Shown here: positions 44,361 to 51,900 of the stretch, piece by piece
How positions within the stretch are numbered: position 1 is the stretch's first letter
Layout of the letters: each line of letters opens with the position of its first letter
From: JBCBRD01 sp039819785
GTDB lineage: Bacteria > Pseudomonadota > Alphaproteobacteria > Rhizobiales > Hyphomicrobiaceae
Assembly: GCA_039819785.1 (NCBI GenBank)
Contig: JBCBRH010000014.1
Span: forward strand, 1 to 64,000
Direction: 5' to 3'
Length of the DNA stretch: 64,000 nt
Notes under the pieces: generated by a model
What the model was told of the DNA's origin: nothing
Database searches by the model: none
Seen by the model: only the letters and a program-made list of their open reading frames with translations
Program-made: the position numbers and the translations under genes

Positions 44361-44546
44361 GTCGCCGTCAGGATCTGTAATCCTTGCCGCTCTCAAAGAT
44401 TTCAAAGCCGAAACGCAAAGCCAGCTTTCCGGCTGGCACAAACTGGCTTACATAGCCGCTGCAGCGACCACGCTCTCCGACCACCTATGAAGAGCTGCCT
44501 CGTCCCATTTGGCCCGAACCATACCAAGACACAGGACCCCAACCAA

Positions 44547-45419
44547 ATGCCGCAAACCATTCTAGGGATTGTCGGAGGTTCTGGCCTCTACGACCTGCCT
44601 GGACTTCAAAACCCAGAATGGAGGCGCGTTGATAGCCCGTGGGGCCACACGTCAGACGACATTTTGTTTGCGGAAATCGACGGACTGCCGATCCGCTTCC
44701 TGCCCCGCCATGGCCGTGGACACAAGGTGTCACCCACCCACATCAACTACCGCGCTAACATTGATGCCTTGAAGCGTGCAGGCGTCACGGACCTCATATC
44801 GATTTCGGCGTGCGGTTCACTAAAGGAGGCGTATCCACCGGGTCATTTCGTCATCGTTGACCAGTTCATCGACAGGACGTTTGCCCGGGACAACAGCTTC
44901 TTTGGAGCAGGTTGTGTGGCCCATGTTTCGGTCGCCGATCCCATCAGTCCTGGGCTGGCCGATGCCGTCTACGATGCTTGTCTGAAAGCTGAAATCGATG
45001 TCACCAAGGATGGAACCTACCTGGTAATGGAAGGCCCGCAGTTCTCCACCCGCGCTGAAAGCAATCTTTACCGCTCGTGGGGGTGCAGCGTGATCGGCAT
45101 GACGAATATGCCGGAAGCCAAACTCGCCCGTGAAGCTGAAATCTGCTACGCGACCGTTGCCATGGTCACCGACTTCGACTGTTGGCACGAAGATCACGAT
45201 GAGGTCGATGTCGCCTCGGTTATCGCGGTCATGAAAGGCAACACGGAAAAAGCGCAGCGCGCCGTTCTGGAACTGGCAAAGTCGTTCCCAAGAGAGCATC
45301 CCGCCTGTCCGATTGGCTCAGACAAAGCGCTCGAAGTCGCCATCATCACGCCACCTGATGCCCGAGACGCAACCCTCCTCGCCAAGCTCGACGCCATCGC
45401 AGGTCGCGTCCTGGTCTAA
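44547..45419 (+). CDS. mtnP: S-methyl-5'-thioadenosine phosphorylase
   Basis: MtnP splits methylthioadenosine to adenine and 5-methylthioribose 1-phosphate, the first step of methionine salvage. The 290-residue product has ILGIVGGSGLYDLPGL, FLPRHGRGHKVSPTHINYRANI, VMEGPQFSTRAES, SVIGMTNMPEAKLAREAEICYATVAMVTDFDCW, all typical of the phosphorylase group. The frame is open from 44340, but the family begins at MPQTILGIVGGSG, so ATG 44547 is used; AGGA lies about 12 bases before it. Products feed apt and mtnA just downstream. Confidence 0.96.
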   Translation: MPQTILGIVGGSGLYDLPGLQNPEWRRVDSPWGHTSDDILFAEIDGLPIRFLPRHGRGHKVSPTHINYRANIDALKRAGVTDLISISACGSLKEAYPPGHFVIVDQFIDRTFARDNSFFGAGCVAHVSVADPISPGLADAVYDACLKAEIDVTKDGTYLVMEGPQFSTRAESNLYRSWGCSVIGMTNMPEAKLAREAEICYATVAMVTDFDCWHEDHDEVDVASVIAVMKGNTEKAQRAVLELAKSFPREHPACPIGSDKALEVAIITPPDARDATLLAKLDAIAGRVLV

Positions 45420-45436
45420 GGAGGCGAGCCACGCCA

Positions 45437-45898
45437 TCAAGATGGAAAGTGAATGAAGATCTGCATTTTGACGAGCCATGGGAAATAGGTTTGCAGCAGG
45501 TGCCCGATGCCCCAAAGGGCACCGCCCAAAAGCAAAACCGCCGGGATGGCGGCAAATGCAGCCTTGATGAAAAAGCCCACCAGATGGAAAAACGGCACGT
45601 TGAGCCGCGTGACTTCCGATGGCAACGGAGCCCCATCATCACCGTCGAACCCGGACTGAACGTGGATAGGCGGGGCATCATAGCCGCTATGGTAATCGCG
45701 CCCGGGTGCAAGATCGTTGAGATCAGGCGCACCCCGTGCGTTACTTCCACCTTCGGGCCCATGACTTTGAGATGACCGCTCGCGTTCACGATCCCGCTCC
45801 CGAGCTTCCTTTTGCCGGGCCTCTTTTTCGCGGCGAAGCGTGCGCGGCAGATCATCAAGCCCGTCATCAGCGGAAAGCGGGTAGTTCACATCTGCCAT
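45437..45898 (-). CDS. Hypothetical one-pass membrane protein
   Basis: The 153-residue product has a charged, low-complexity first half (RREKEARQKEARERDRERER), then a short conserved-looking part RLNVPFFHLVGFFIKAAFAAIPAVLLLGGALWGIGHLLQTYFPWL with a membrane segment near residues 112-135. It sits between mtnP and apt on the opposite strand. ATG 45896-45898 has GGAGG 10 bases upstream. I do not know a named family. The C-terminal end is probably periplasmic or membrane bound. Confidence 0.75.
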   Translation of the reverse strand: MADVNYPLSADDGLDDLPRTLRREKEARQKEARERDRERERSSQSHGPEGGSNARGAPDLNDLAPGRDYHSGYDAPPIHVQSGFDGDDGAPLPSEVTRLNVPFFHLVGFFIKAAFAAIPAVLLLGGALWGIGHLLQTYFPWLVKMQIFIHFPS

Positions 45899-46269
45899 AC
45901 CGTGCAGTCCTCCACGTTGTCTTCACCGCCTCACCGAATCAATGCGACGCACACCCCTGCAACCGTCTTACCCCAGAACAAAACTGTCAAATCAGGCACT
46001 CGCCGGTCGTGCAAACGCATTGCGGTATCCAACACTACGACATCAAACCTGAGCGCCAGCTGAACCATTTCCAAGCCACCACCCGGACTTATCGGCGTCA
46101 AACGTCCCTCAATAAGAGGTGATCAAGGCCATGAAACGCCATGAACAGTGGCGTATTCGGCCATGATGGACGACGCATCTTGTTCCAGGCCCGAAGCTAG
46201 GGCACCTTTGCGCTTGGATTTTGACGGCGGCAGTCAACTGACACCCCCAACAACGCTGAGGAGAGCGCA
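45899..46269. other. Divergent region upstream of apt
   Basis: No gene was recognised. It should carry the apt-mtnA promoter and that of the minus-strand membrane protein. GAGGAGAG before 46270 is the apt ribosome binding site. Confidence 0.4.
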
Positions 46270-46800
46270 GTGAGCGAACTGAAAGATCTCGTGCGGGCCA
46301 TTCCCGATTATCCCAAGCCCGGCATTATGTTCCGAGATGTGACGACGCTGTTCGCTGATGCACAAGGTTTCAAAGCGGCCATTGCGCAGTTGGTGGAACC
46401 ATTCCGAACTCAGCCGATTGACGCGGTGGCAGGCATTGAAGCACGCGGCTTCATTCTGGGTGGGGCTGTCGCGGATCACTTGGGCTGCGGGTTCATCCCT
46501 GTCCGGAAGAAAGGAAAACTGCCCTACAAGGTCATCAAACAGGACTACGAATTGGAATACGGGACCGATACCATCGAGATCCACGAAGACGCGGTGAAAA
46601 CCGGCGAGCGCATTTTGATCGTTGATGACCTGATTGCCACCGGTGGGACAGCCGAAGCAGCCATCAAGCTCATCAAGTCGGTTGGCGGTGACGTGGTGTC
46701 GGCAGCCTTCGTGATCGATCTGCCGGAGTTGGGCGGTGTCGAGCGGCTCAAAGCGCTAGGTGTCAGCAGCCACTGCATCATGGCCTTCGATGGCCACTGA
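46270..46800 (+). CDS. apt: Adenine phosphoribosyltransferase
   Basis: Apt joins adenine and PRPP to AMP. In this cluster it would reuse adenine set free by MtnP. The 176-residue protein has IPDYPKPGIMFRDVTTLF at the start, GIEARGFILGGAVA and VRKKGKLPYK, and the PRPP loop RILIVDDLIATGGTAEAAIKL. The start is GTG 46270 with AGGAGAG 5-6 bases upstream. The next gene begins 15 bp after the stop. Length is normal for the family. Confidence 0.96.
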   Translation: MSELKDLVRAIPDYPKPGIMFRDVTTLFADAQGFKAAIAQLVEPFRTQPIDAVAGIEARGFILGGAVADHLGCGFIPVRKKGKLPYKVIKQDYELEYGTDTIEIHEDAVKTGERILIVDDLIATGGTAEAAIKLIKSVGGDVVSAAFVIDLPELGGVERLKALGVSSHCIMAFDGH

Positions 46801-46815
46801 CCGGTGTGAGGGCTG

Positions 46816-47052
46816 ATGCCTCAGAACCCCAAACCGCCTGGCGTTCCTAATTCGGACCTCATGGCGCTGGTTGCAAAATGGCGCCATGAACCCGAAACGC
46901 CGATCAGCTGTCCGCTGTGCGAGGCGGAAACGCTTTCCATCATCGACAAATCGGCCAGGCCCTATGCAGAGTGGTATGCGTTTGACTGTCAAACCTGCCA
47001 ATGGCGTTACGACATGCACGTCCCTCTCTCTGGCCCAATGCCCGGCGCATAG
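46816..47052 (+). CDS. Small zinc-ribbon-like hypothetical protein
   Basis: The 78-residue product carries CPLC and, after 25 residues, CQTC, with a Trp-rich hydrophobic strand following (WRYDMHVPLSG). This spacing suggests a single zinc ribbon. It lies between apt (15 bp) and mtnA (51 bp) on the same strand and is probably cotranscribed. ATG 46816 has GAGGG 3 bases upstream, rather close. I do not recognise a named family; the context hints at a role in the salvage pathway or its control. Confidence 0.65.
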   Translation: MPQNPKPPGVPNSDLMALVAKWRHEPETPISCPLCEAETLSIIDKSARPYAEWYAFDCQTCQWRYDMHVPLSGPMPGA

Positions 47053-47103
47053 GTCGACACCAGCCCCCCGCCCCCGCTTCAGCCAAACTGTGAGCACAGC
47101 GCA

Positions 47104-48201
47104 ATGAAAATTAACGGCACGCATTACCGCACGATCTGGCCGGCCGAGGACGGTCAGGGCATTCAAATCATCGACCAGACCAAACTGCCCCACGCCTTCG
47201 AGGTCATCACACTGCGCACCATGGAAGAGGCAGCACATGCGATTGTGTCGATGCAGGTTCGCGGTGCTCCGCTCATTGGCGCAACCGCTGCCTATGGGGT
47301 GTGTCTGGCTTTGGAAAAAGATGCCTCCGACGATGCCCTCGAAGCCGCGATCGACCATCTTGCCAAGCAGCGCCCAACCGCAATCAACCTGCGCTGGGCG
47401 CTCGACCAAATGGCTGCGTCCGTCCGCAACCTCCCGCGTGAAGACCGTGTGGCAGCCGCCCGCGCACGGGCCGATCAGCTCTGTGAAGATGATGTCGAAA
47501 CCTGCCGCATGATCGGCCAGCACGGCCTGAAGATCATCAACGAGATCGCCGCAAAAAAACCACCCGGCGAACCAGTGAACATCCTGACCCACTGCAACGC
47601 CGGATGGATCGCAACCGTGGACTGGGGAACCGCAACATCGCCGATCTATCAGGCGCACGACGCGGGAACGAAGATGCATGTCTGGGTCGACGAAACCCGG
47701 CCCCGCAACCAGGGCGCGGCGTTGACCGCGTATGAGTTGGGTGCCCACGGCGTCCCCCACACCATCATCGTCGACAACGCTGGCGGACACTTGATGCAAC
47801 ATGGCCAGGTCGACGCTGTGATCGTCGGTACGGACCGCGTCACATCCTCAGGCGATGTGGCAAACAAGATCGGCACATACCTGAAAGCCCTGGCCGCCAA
47901 GGACAACGACATCCCGTTCTACGTCGCACTTCCACATTCAACGATCGATTGGACGATCGAGGATGGCATGACGATTCCGATTGAAGAGCGGGACCAGGGC
48001 GAAGTACTGCAAATGACCGGTCGCCTGGAAGACGGCAGTGTCGTCACCGTGGATATCGCAAGCCCTGGCTCGCCAGCGGGCAACCCCGCGTTCGATGTCA
48101 CGCCCGCCCGTCTGGTCACGGGCTTTATTACCGAGCGTGGCGTATGCCCTGCCTCCGCAGAGGGGCTGGCTGAACTCTATCCCGAAAAGGTTGCTGGGTA
48201 A
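47104..48201 (+). CDS. mtnA: S-methyl-5-thioribose-1-phosphate isomerase
   Basis: MtnA converts methylthioribose 1-phosphate to methylthioribulose 1-phosphate. The 365-residue product has RGAPLIGATAAYG, the catalytic Cys 164 in LTHCNAGWIATVDWGTA and Asp 244 in VGTDRVTSSGDVANKIGTY, as in the eIF2B-related isomerases. It follows apt and the zinc-ribbon gene. The later genes of the pathway (mtnK, mtnB, mtnC or mtnD) are not in the window, so the salvage route may continue elsewhere or end in another sugar phosphate. Confidence 0.95.
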   Translation: MKINGTHYRTIWPAEDGQGIQIIDQTKLPHAFEVITLRTMEEAAHAIVSMQVRGAPLIGATAAYGVCLALEKDASDDALEAAIDHLAKQRPTAINLRWALDQMAASVRNLPREDRVAAARARADQLCEDDVETCRMIGQHGLKIINEIAAKKPPGEPVNILTHCNAGWIATVDWGTATSPIYQAHDAGTKMHVWVDETRPRNQGAALTAYELGAHGVPHTIIVDNAGGHLMQHGQVDAVIVGTDRVTSSGDVANKIGTYLKALAAKDNDIPFYVALPHSTIDWTIEDGMTIPIEERDQGEVLQMTGRLEDGSVVTVDIASPGSPAGNPAFDVTPARLVTGFITERGVCPASAEGLAELYPEKVAG

Positions 48202-48373
48202 GCAAACTGAGATTCCCGCCCGCGACCGTTCACAGGGGGGCGCACCTCAACGATGTGGGTTGCCGCACGGCTCCCGTCGGAGGAAGCACGTCGTACCCGG
48301 GCAGCGCTGTCTTCTCGCGAGCGGTGCCATGGAGATGTGCCCCCTCGCCCAACCGGTAGACGGCGCAGCGTGT

Positions 48374-49207
48374 CTACCCAGGAACGGCAAACGTATCCGT
48401 GTGCCCGATGACAACACTGGTCCGGTCGAGCGCACCCCATTTGGCAGCCGTCGCGGCATCGATCAGCTTGGTGTCCTTCGCCGCCTGCACGTGGCCAGCC
48501 CTCAGATCCGCGATCAGCTTGGCCTGCTTCTCGTTCAACTTCCACGGGCTGTCACCCTCGCTGACAAGATATCCATTGATCTTGAACTGATCCGCGAGAT
48601 GCGATGGTGCCGTCGGCCCGCACGCTGGACCAAAACCCTTGTCCGTCACTTGGTGATGATGAAAAGCTGAAATGATGGACTGGTCCAGAGGATGTCTCGG
48701 GGTCCACTGGGAAATCCCGTTGTACGTCAGAACCGTCATGAAAGCGGCACGCACCTCCACAACCGAAGACACGAACGAACGAATGAAATCAGACGAGACC
48801 AGATCGAAGAATGCAGCAGCCGTCACAAGATCGGGTTTGCCGGCAAGAACAGGCGAGACGTCCTTCGATAGATCACGCTTTTCAAACGTAGCGTCGATGC
48901 GTTGCCGGCCTTTTTCTAGCTTAAGGACGCCCCCGTCATCATGGGCTTCATCGGCCCAGTTGCTCAATTCGGCGCGCGCTGCGGTAAGCAATCCGGCGTC
49001 ATAATCCACGAGCGTCCAGGACTGTTGACGCGGCAGCAATGACGCCGTCCCACGCAGGTTCGAACCCGTTCCACAGCCAAGATCGACAACCTTGATATGA
49101 TCACGGGAAAAAAAGCGCGCTTGAACGGCATCCGCGACCTCCGCGGACCGGGCGCGCAGATCAGCTGGTTCACGCAAAGCGAGCCAGGACGTACTAAAGC
49201 CTGTCAT
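48374..49207 (-). CDS. Class I SAM-dependent methyltransferase
   Basis: The 277-residue product has a Rossmann methyltransferase domain with motif I VVDLGCGTGSN near residue 42-52, then SWTLVDYDAGLLTAARAEL, and VTAAAFFDLVS in the motif IV position. The C-terminal part is not typical of protein or rRNA methyltransferases. ATG 49205-49207 overlaps the stop of the GT4 gene by 4 bases (ATGA). It is the last gene of the operon dehydrogenase, PTPS homologue, GT4, methyltransferase. It probably methylates the glycosylated product of the preceding genes; this is inference from context. Confidence 0.82.
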   Translation of the reverse strand: MTGFSTSWLALREPADLRARSAEVADAVQARFFSRDHIKVVDLGCGTGSNLRGTASLLPRQQSWTLVDYDAGLLTAARAELSNWADEAHDDGGVLKLEKGRQRIDATFEKRDLSKDVSPVLAGKPDLVTAAAFFDLVSSDFIRSFVSSVVEVRAAFMTVLTYNGISQWTPRHPLDQSIISAFHHHQVTDKGFGPACGPTAPSHLADQFKINGYLVSEGDSPWKLNEKQAKLIADLRAGHVQAAKDTKLIDAATAAKWGALDRTSVVIGHTDTFAVPG

Positions 49208-50250
49208 GAGCGAAGATCCATTATCGCCGCAGCAACACGCCGCGCGGTTTCCTGCCATGTCGGCAGCGTTCGACCAGCATCCCAGGACGCATCCGCAAGG
49301 CGCGCCCGCAGTTTCTTATCGGCCATCGCGTCCGCCAACGCCCTCGAAAGCGCGGTGACATCTCCGGGCGGAACTTTGAGAGCCGCCTCGTCCGGCACGG
49401 TCTCAGATGCCGCCCCACCGGTAGTGCAAATGATCGGCAACCCACGCGCCATCGCTTCGGCCAAAACCATCCCGTAGCCCTCGTAGAGCGACGGCATCAA
49501 AAACAGATCGGCGCTTTCATAGAGACGATCAAGTGTCGCTGGGACGACGACGCCTGATAATGTAATGCGCTCTTGAAACCCGTAATCGTCGATCATCTGT
49601 TGAAGATGGTCCGCCGTCCCGGGGCCGCGGTCAAGTGCGCCAACAATGGTCATACGCCAGGACTGCTCCGACATCGGCCGTAAGGCGTTGACGAGGACGT
49701 CGTATCCCTTGCGTTTTGAAACCGCACCCACGCAGAGGAGCTGAAGCGGCATGGCCGTCCCCGTCGCCCGTTGCGCGGGGTCGGTCCCAGGCTGTGCCAC
49801 CGTGATGAGCGATGTATCAACATGATAGTCGTCAGCAAGCACCTTCGCCGTTGTCGGGCTGGTCGCAACCACCCGGTCAGCCAGTGAAAGCGCATCTCGC
49901 TCGCATGTCCTGAAGCGGTCTTTCTGAGCGTCACTCAGCCCGGTTTCCAGGGCCAACGGGTGATGGACCAGCGCAATCAATCGTCTGTTGACCTTCGCCA
50001 CGGCCGACTTCGGCAAGGCCCCGAACGCCAGCCCGTCAATGAGGATGGTTGACCCTTCCGGCGTTCCAGACAGTGCTGAAAGTGCGCCGGTAACGTCATC
50101 GTCGCTGGCATCAGGAAAGCCACCGGGCAGCGGAAGGTAATGGACCGCAATCCCCAACGCCGGCAGTTCCTTCATCAAACGCCGGTCATAGGCATATCCG
50201 CCAGTTTGCGTGGCCAGATCACCCGGGATCGCGAAATAGGCTTCAACCAC
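49204..50250 (-). CDS. GT4-family glycosyltransferase
   Basis: The 348-residue product has the GT-B fold of family GT4: an N-terminal domain beginning FAIPGDLATQTGGYAYDRRLMKEL, then LLCVGAVSKRKGYDVLVNAL and the nucleotide-sugar site LMPSLYEGYGMVLAEAMARGLPII with the E-x7-E pattern. It is soluble. GTG 50248-50250 overlaps the end of the PTPS homologue by 8 bp, and AAGGG stands 7 bases upstream, so translation is coupled. Pterin glycosyltransferases of cyanobacteria also are GT-B enzymes, which fits the neighbour, but the acceptor here is not known. Confidence 0.85.
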   Translation of the reverse strand: MVEAYFAIPGDLATQTGGYAYDRRLMKELPALGIAVHYLPLPGGFPDASDDDVTGALSALSGTPEGSTILIDGLAFGALPKSAVAKVNRRLIALVHHPLALETGLSDAQKDRFRTCERDALSLADRVVATSPTTAKVLADDYHVDTSLITVAQPGTDPAQRATGTAMPLQLLCVGAVSKRKGYDVLVNALRPMSEQSWRMTIVGALDRGPGTADHLQQMIDDYGFQERITLSGVVVPATLDRLYESADLFLMPSLYEGYGMVLAEAMARGLPIICTTGGAASETVPDEAALKVPPGDVTALSRALADAMADKKLRARLADASWDAGRTLPTWQETARRVAAAIMDLRS

Positions 50251-50647
50251 GGATTGGCCCTTCAAAATGCGCCCGTGCCAGATCGGTCTCGTGCAACGTG
50301 ACCCGGACTTTCGAAAGCCCCTTACCGTCTTCGCCCAATTTCCCGCTGAGCGCTGCATCTGAGATGGCATCGAAAATGTATTTCGCCAGAAACTCCGTGG
50401 TGGTGAGCACGCCCTTGAACTCTGGAATGTCATCGAGGTTCTTGTAGGCCAGCGGTTTCAGCGTTTCATTCAAGACAGTCAGGGCCGCTCCGATGTCAAC
50501 GACGACATTCTTGTCCGTCAATTCATCCCGGAAGAAGGCCACATCAACAACGAACGTCGCCCCATGCATATTCTGGGCAGGGCCGAAAAAGGGGTCGGGC
50601 AGAGAATGGGCAATCATAATGCGGTCGCGGACTTCAACGGAAAACAT
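50243..50647 (-). CDS. Degenerate 6-pyruvoyl-tetrahydropterin synthase / QueD homologue
   Basis: The 134-residue protein has the T-fold of PTPS/QueD: FSVEVRDRIMIAHSL at the start, NVVVDIGAA in the middle, TTTEFLAKYIFDAI and VRVTLHETDLARAHFEG (Glu 120) at the end. Key residues differ from the canonical enzymes: the zinc triad keeps His 14 and His 28, but the HGH motif is HGA (Ala 30), the nucleophilic Cys before it is absent, and the LDH catalytic motif is not found (LAYKNLDDI). It is thus unlikely to be a normal QueD. It lies between the dehydrogenase and GT4 genes. Confidence 0.82.
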   Translation of the reverse strand: MFSVEVRDRIMIAHSLPDPFFGPAQNMHGATFVVDVAFFRDELTDKNVVVDIGAALTVLNETLKPLAYKNLDDIPEFKGVLTTTEFLAKYIFDAISDAALSGKLGEDGKGLSKVRVTLHETDLARAHFEGPIRG

Positions 50648-50799
50648 ATGAACGTGGCCTTTCTTATCGTGATCATCGCCAATCGCTTGGCAAAGGATGG
50701 AGCCCAGTTACCGGCAAGTCAGTCAGGCGGTCTGTCGTCAAAGCTGAACAGACTACGCCCAATAGTGTCTGGCACGGGATGTGTGCCAAGCGTTGTCGG

Positions 50800-51810
50800 C
50801 TATTTTGCGTCGCCTGGATAGCGGATCACGGGCGCAAGGCCAGCGTTTTCCCTCATCAAGAGCTTGGGGAGGGCCACGGGGGCATCCTCAAAGGCAATCT
50901 CTTCCGTAACCATCTGGTCAAAAATCGGGTCCGCAAGAAGTGTGAGGGCCATCTCCAGGCGGCGCCGATAGGACCAGCGAATGCGCCGGCTCGGTGAAAC
51001 GTGTCCAACCTGTGAGGAGATGATCTGCAACCTTTTGCGGTGAAACGCCCCACCCAGCGGCACTGACGTTTTCTGGTCCCCAAACCAGGACATTTCAATT
51101 AGCTTGGCTTCCACGCCACACAGCGCAATAGCAGAAGACAGGCCGGCGTCGCTGGCGCTGGTGTGAAATACAACGTCTGCGCCCAGCTCTGATGGCGCCT
51201 CGGTATGGAAGGTGGCACCGAGGGCCTGGGCGATGTCCCGGCGCGCCGGGTTGGGATCGATGACGTGGGTCTGCGATCCGGTAATGCCGCAAGCAACAGC
51301 AGCCACCAGCAGACCGACAACCCCTGCCCCAACCACGGCGATCGTATCGCCTGGTCCGCTGCCCGCATCCCAATGACCGTTGAGAGCGGTTTCCATATTG
51401 GCGGCAAGCACGGCACGTTTTGCTGCAACGCATTCAGGCACTGGAACCAACATTTCAATGGGCGCGTTAAACACGTCCTGATGCGGGTGCAGGCAGAAAA
51501 CCCTGCGGCCAATCAACTCATTAGGCCCCAACTGAACGATCCCAGTCGCGCAATAGCCGTATTTAATTGGGAATGGAAATTCGCCGCATTGCAGCGGAGC
51601 CCTCATATGTGCCCATTCCGCTTCAGGAACGGCGCCTTTGAGGATCAAGCGTTCAGTTCCGCGGCTCACGCCGCTGAACTCGGTGTTCACCGGAGCTTCA
51701 TGTGAGTTGGGGTGTTTAACGGGCTCAGGCCGGAGTTCGAGTTGGCCGGGCCCTGCGTACCAAAGTGCGCGGGCCATCTGAGTGCGAGCAATGGACCGAC
51801 GGTCGTTCAT
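50800..51810 (-). CDS. MDR-family (zinc-type) dehydrogenase lacking the usual Cys ligand
   Basis: The 336-residue product has the medium-chain dehydrogenase fold with nucleotide site VVGAGVVGLLVAAVACG. Where zinc alcohol dehydrogenases have a Cys ligand in CxxCGSD, this protein reads TEFSGVSRGTERLI, the SGxSxGTE pattern of a zinc-less or non-classic group. ATG 51808-51810 is used because GGAG lies about 9 bases upstream; a longer frame opens at TTG 51861. It is the first gene of the operon with the PTPS homologue (152 bp gap), and it lies head to head with opgH. It may oxidise or reduce an intermediate of that pathway. Confidence 0.83.
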   Translation of the reverse strand: MNDRRSIARTQMARALWYAGPGQLELRPEPVKHPNSHEAPVNTEFSGVSRGTERLILKGAVPEAEWAHMRAPLQCGEFPFPIKYGYCATGIVQLGPNELIGRRVFCLHPHQDVFNAPIEMLVPVPECVAAKRAVLAANMETALNGHWDAGSGPGDTIAVVGAGVVGLLVAAVACGITGSQTHVIDPNPARRDIAQALGATFHTEAPSELGADVVFHTSASDAGLSSAIALCGVEAKLIEMSWFGDQKTSVPLGGAFHRKRLQIISSQVGHVSPSRRIRWSYRRRLEMALTLLADPIFDQMVTEEIAFEDAPVALPKLLMRENAGLAPVIRYPGDAK

Positions 51811-51900
51811 ACCAGGGATCTCCATTAACCAGGCCGGCACGTGTCTGGATTTGGGCTCCAAATGTGATGTCGGCGTCGGTCGTTAAGGGCAAGGTCTTAT

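Noticed and set aside
49020..49070. Sequence resembling a tRNA T-loop (GGTTCGAACC)
   Set aside because: It lies inside the methyltransferase coding region, and no acceptor or anticodon arms can be built around it.
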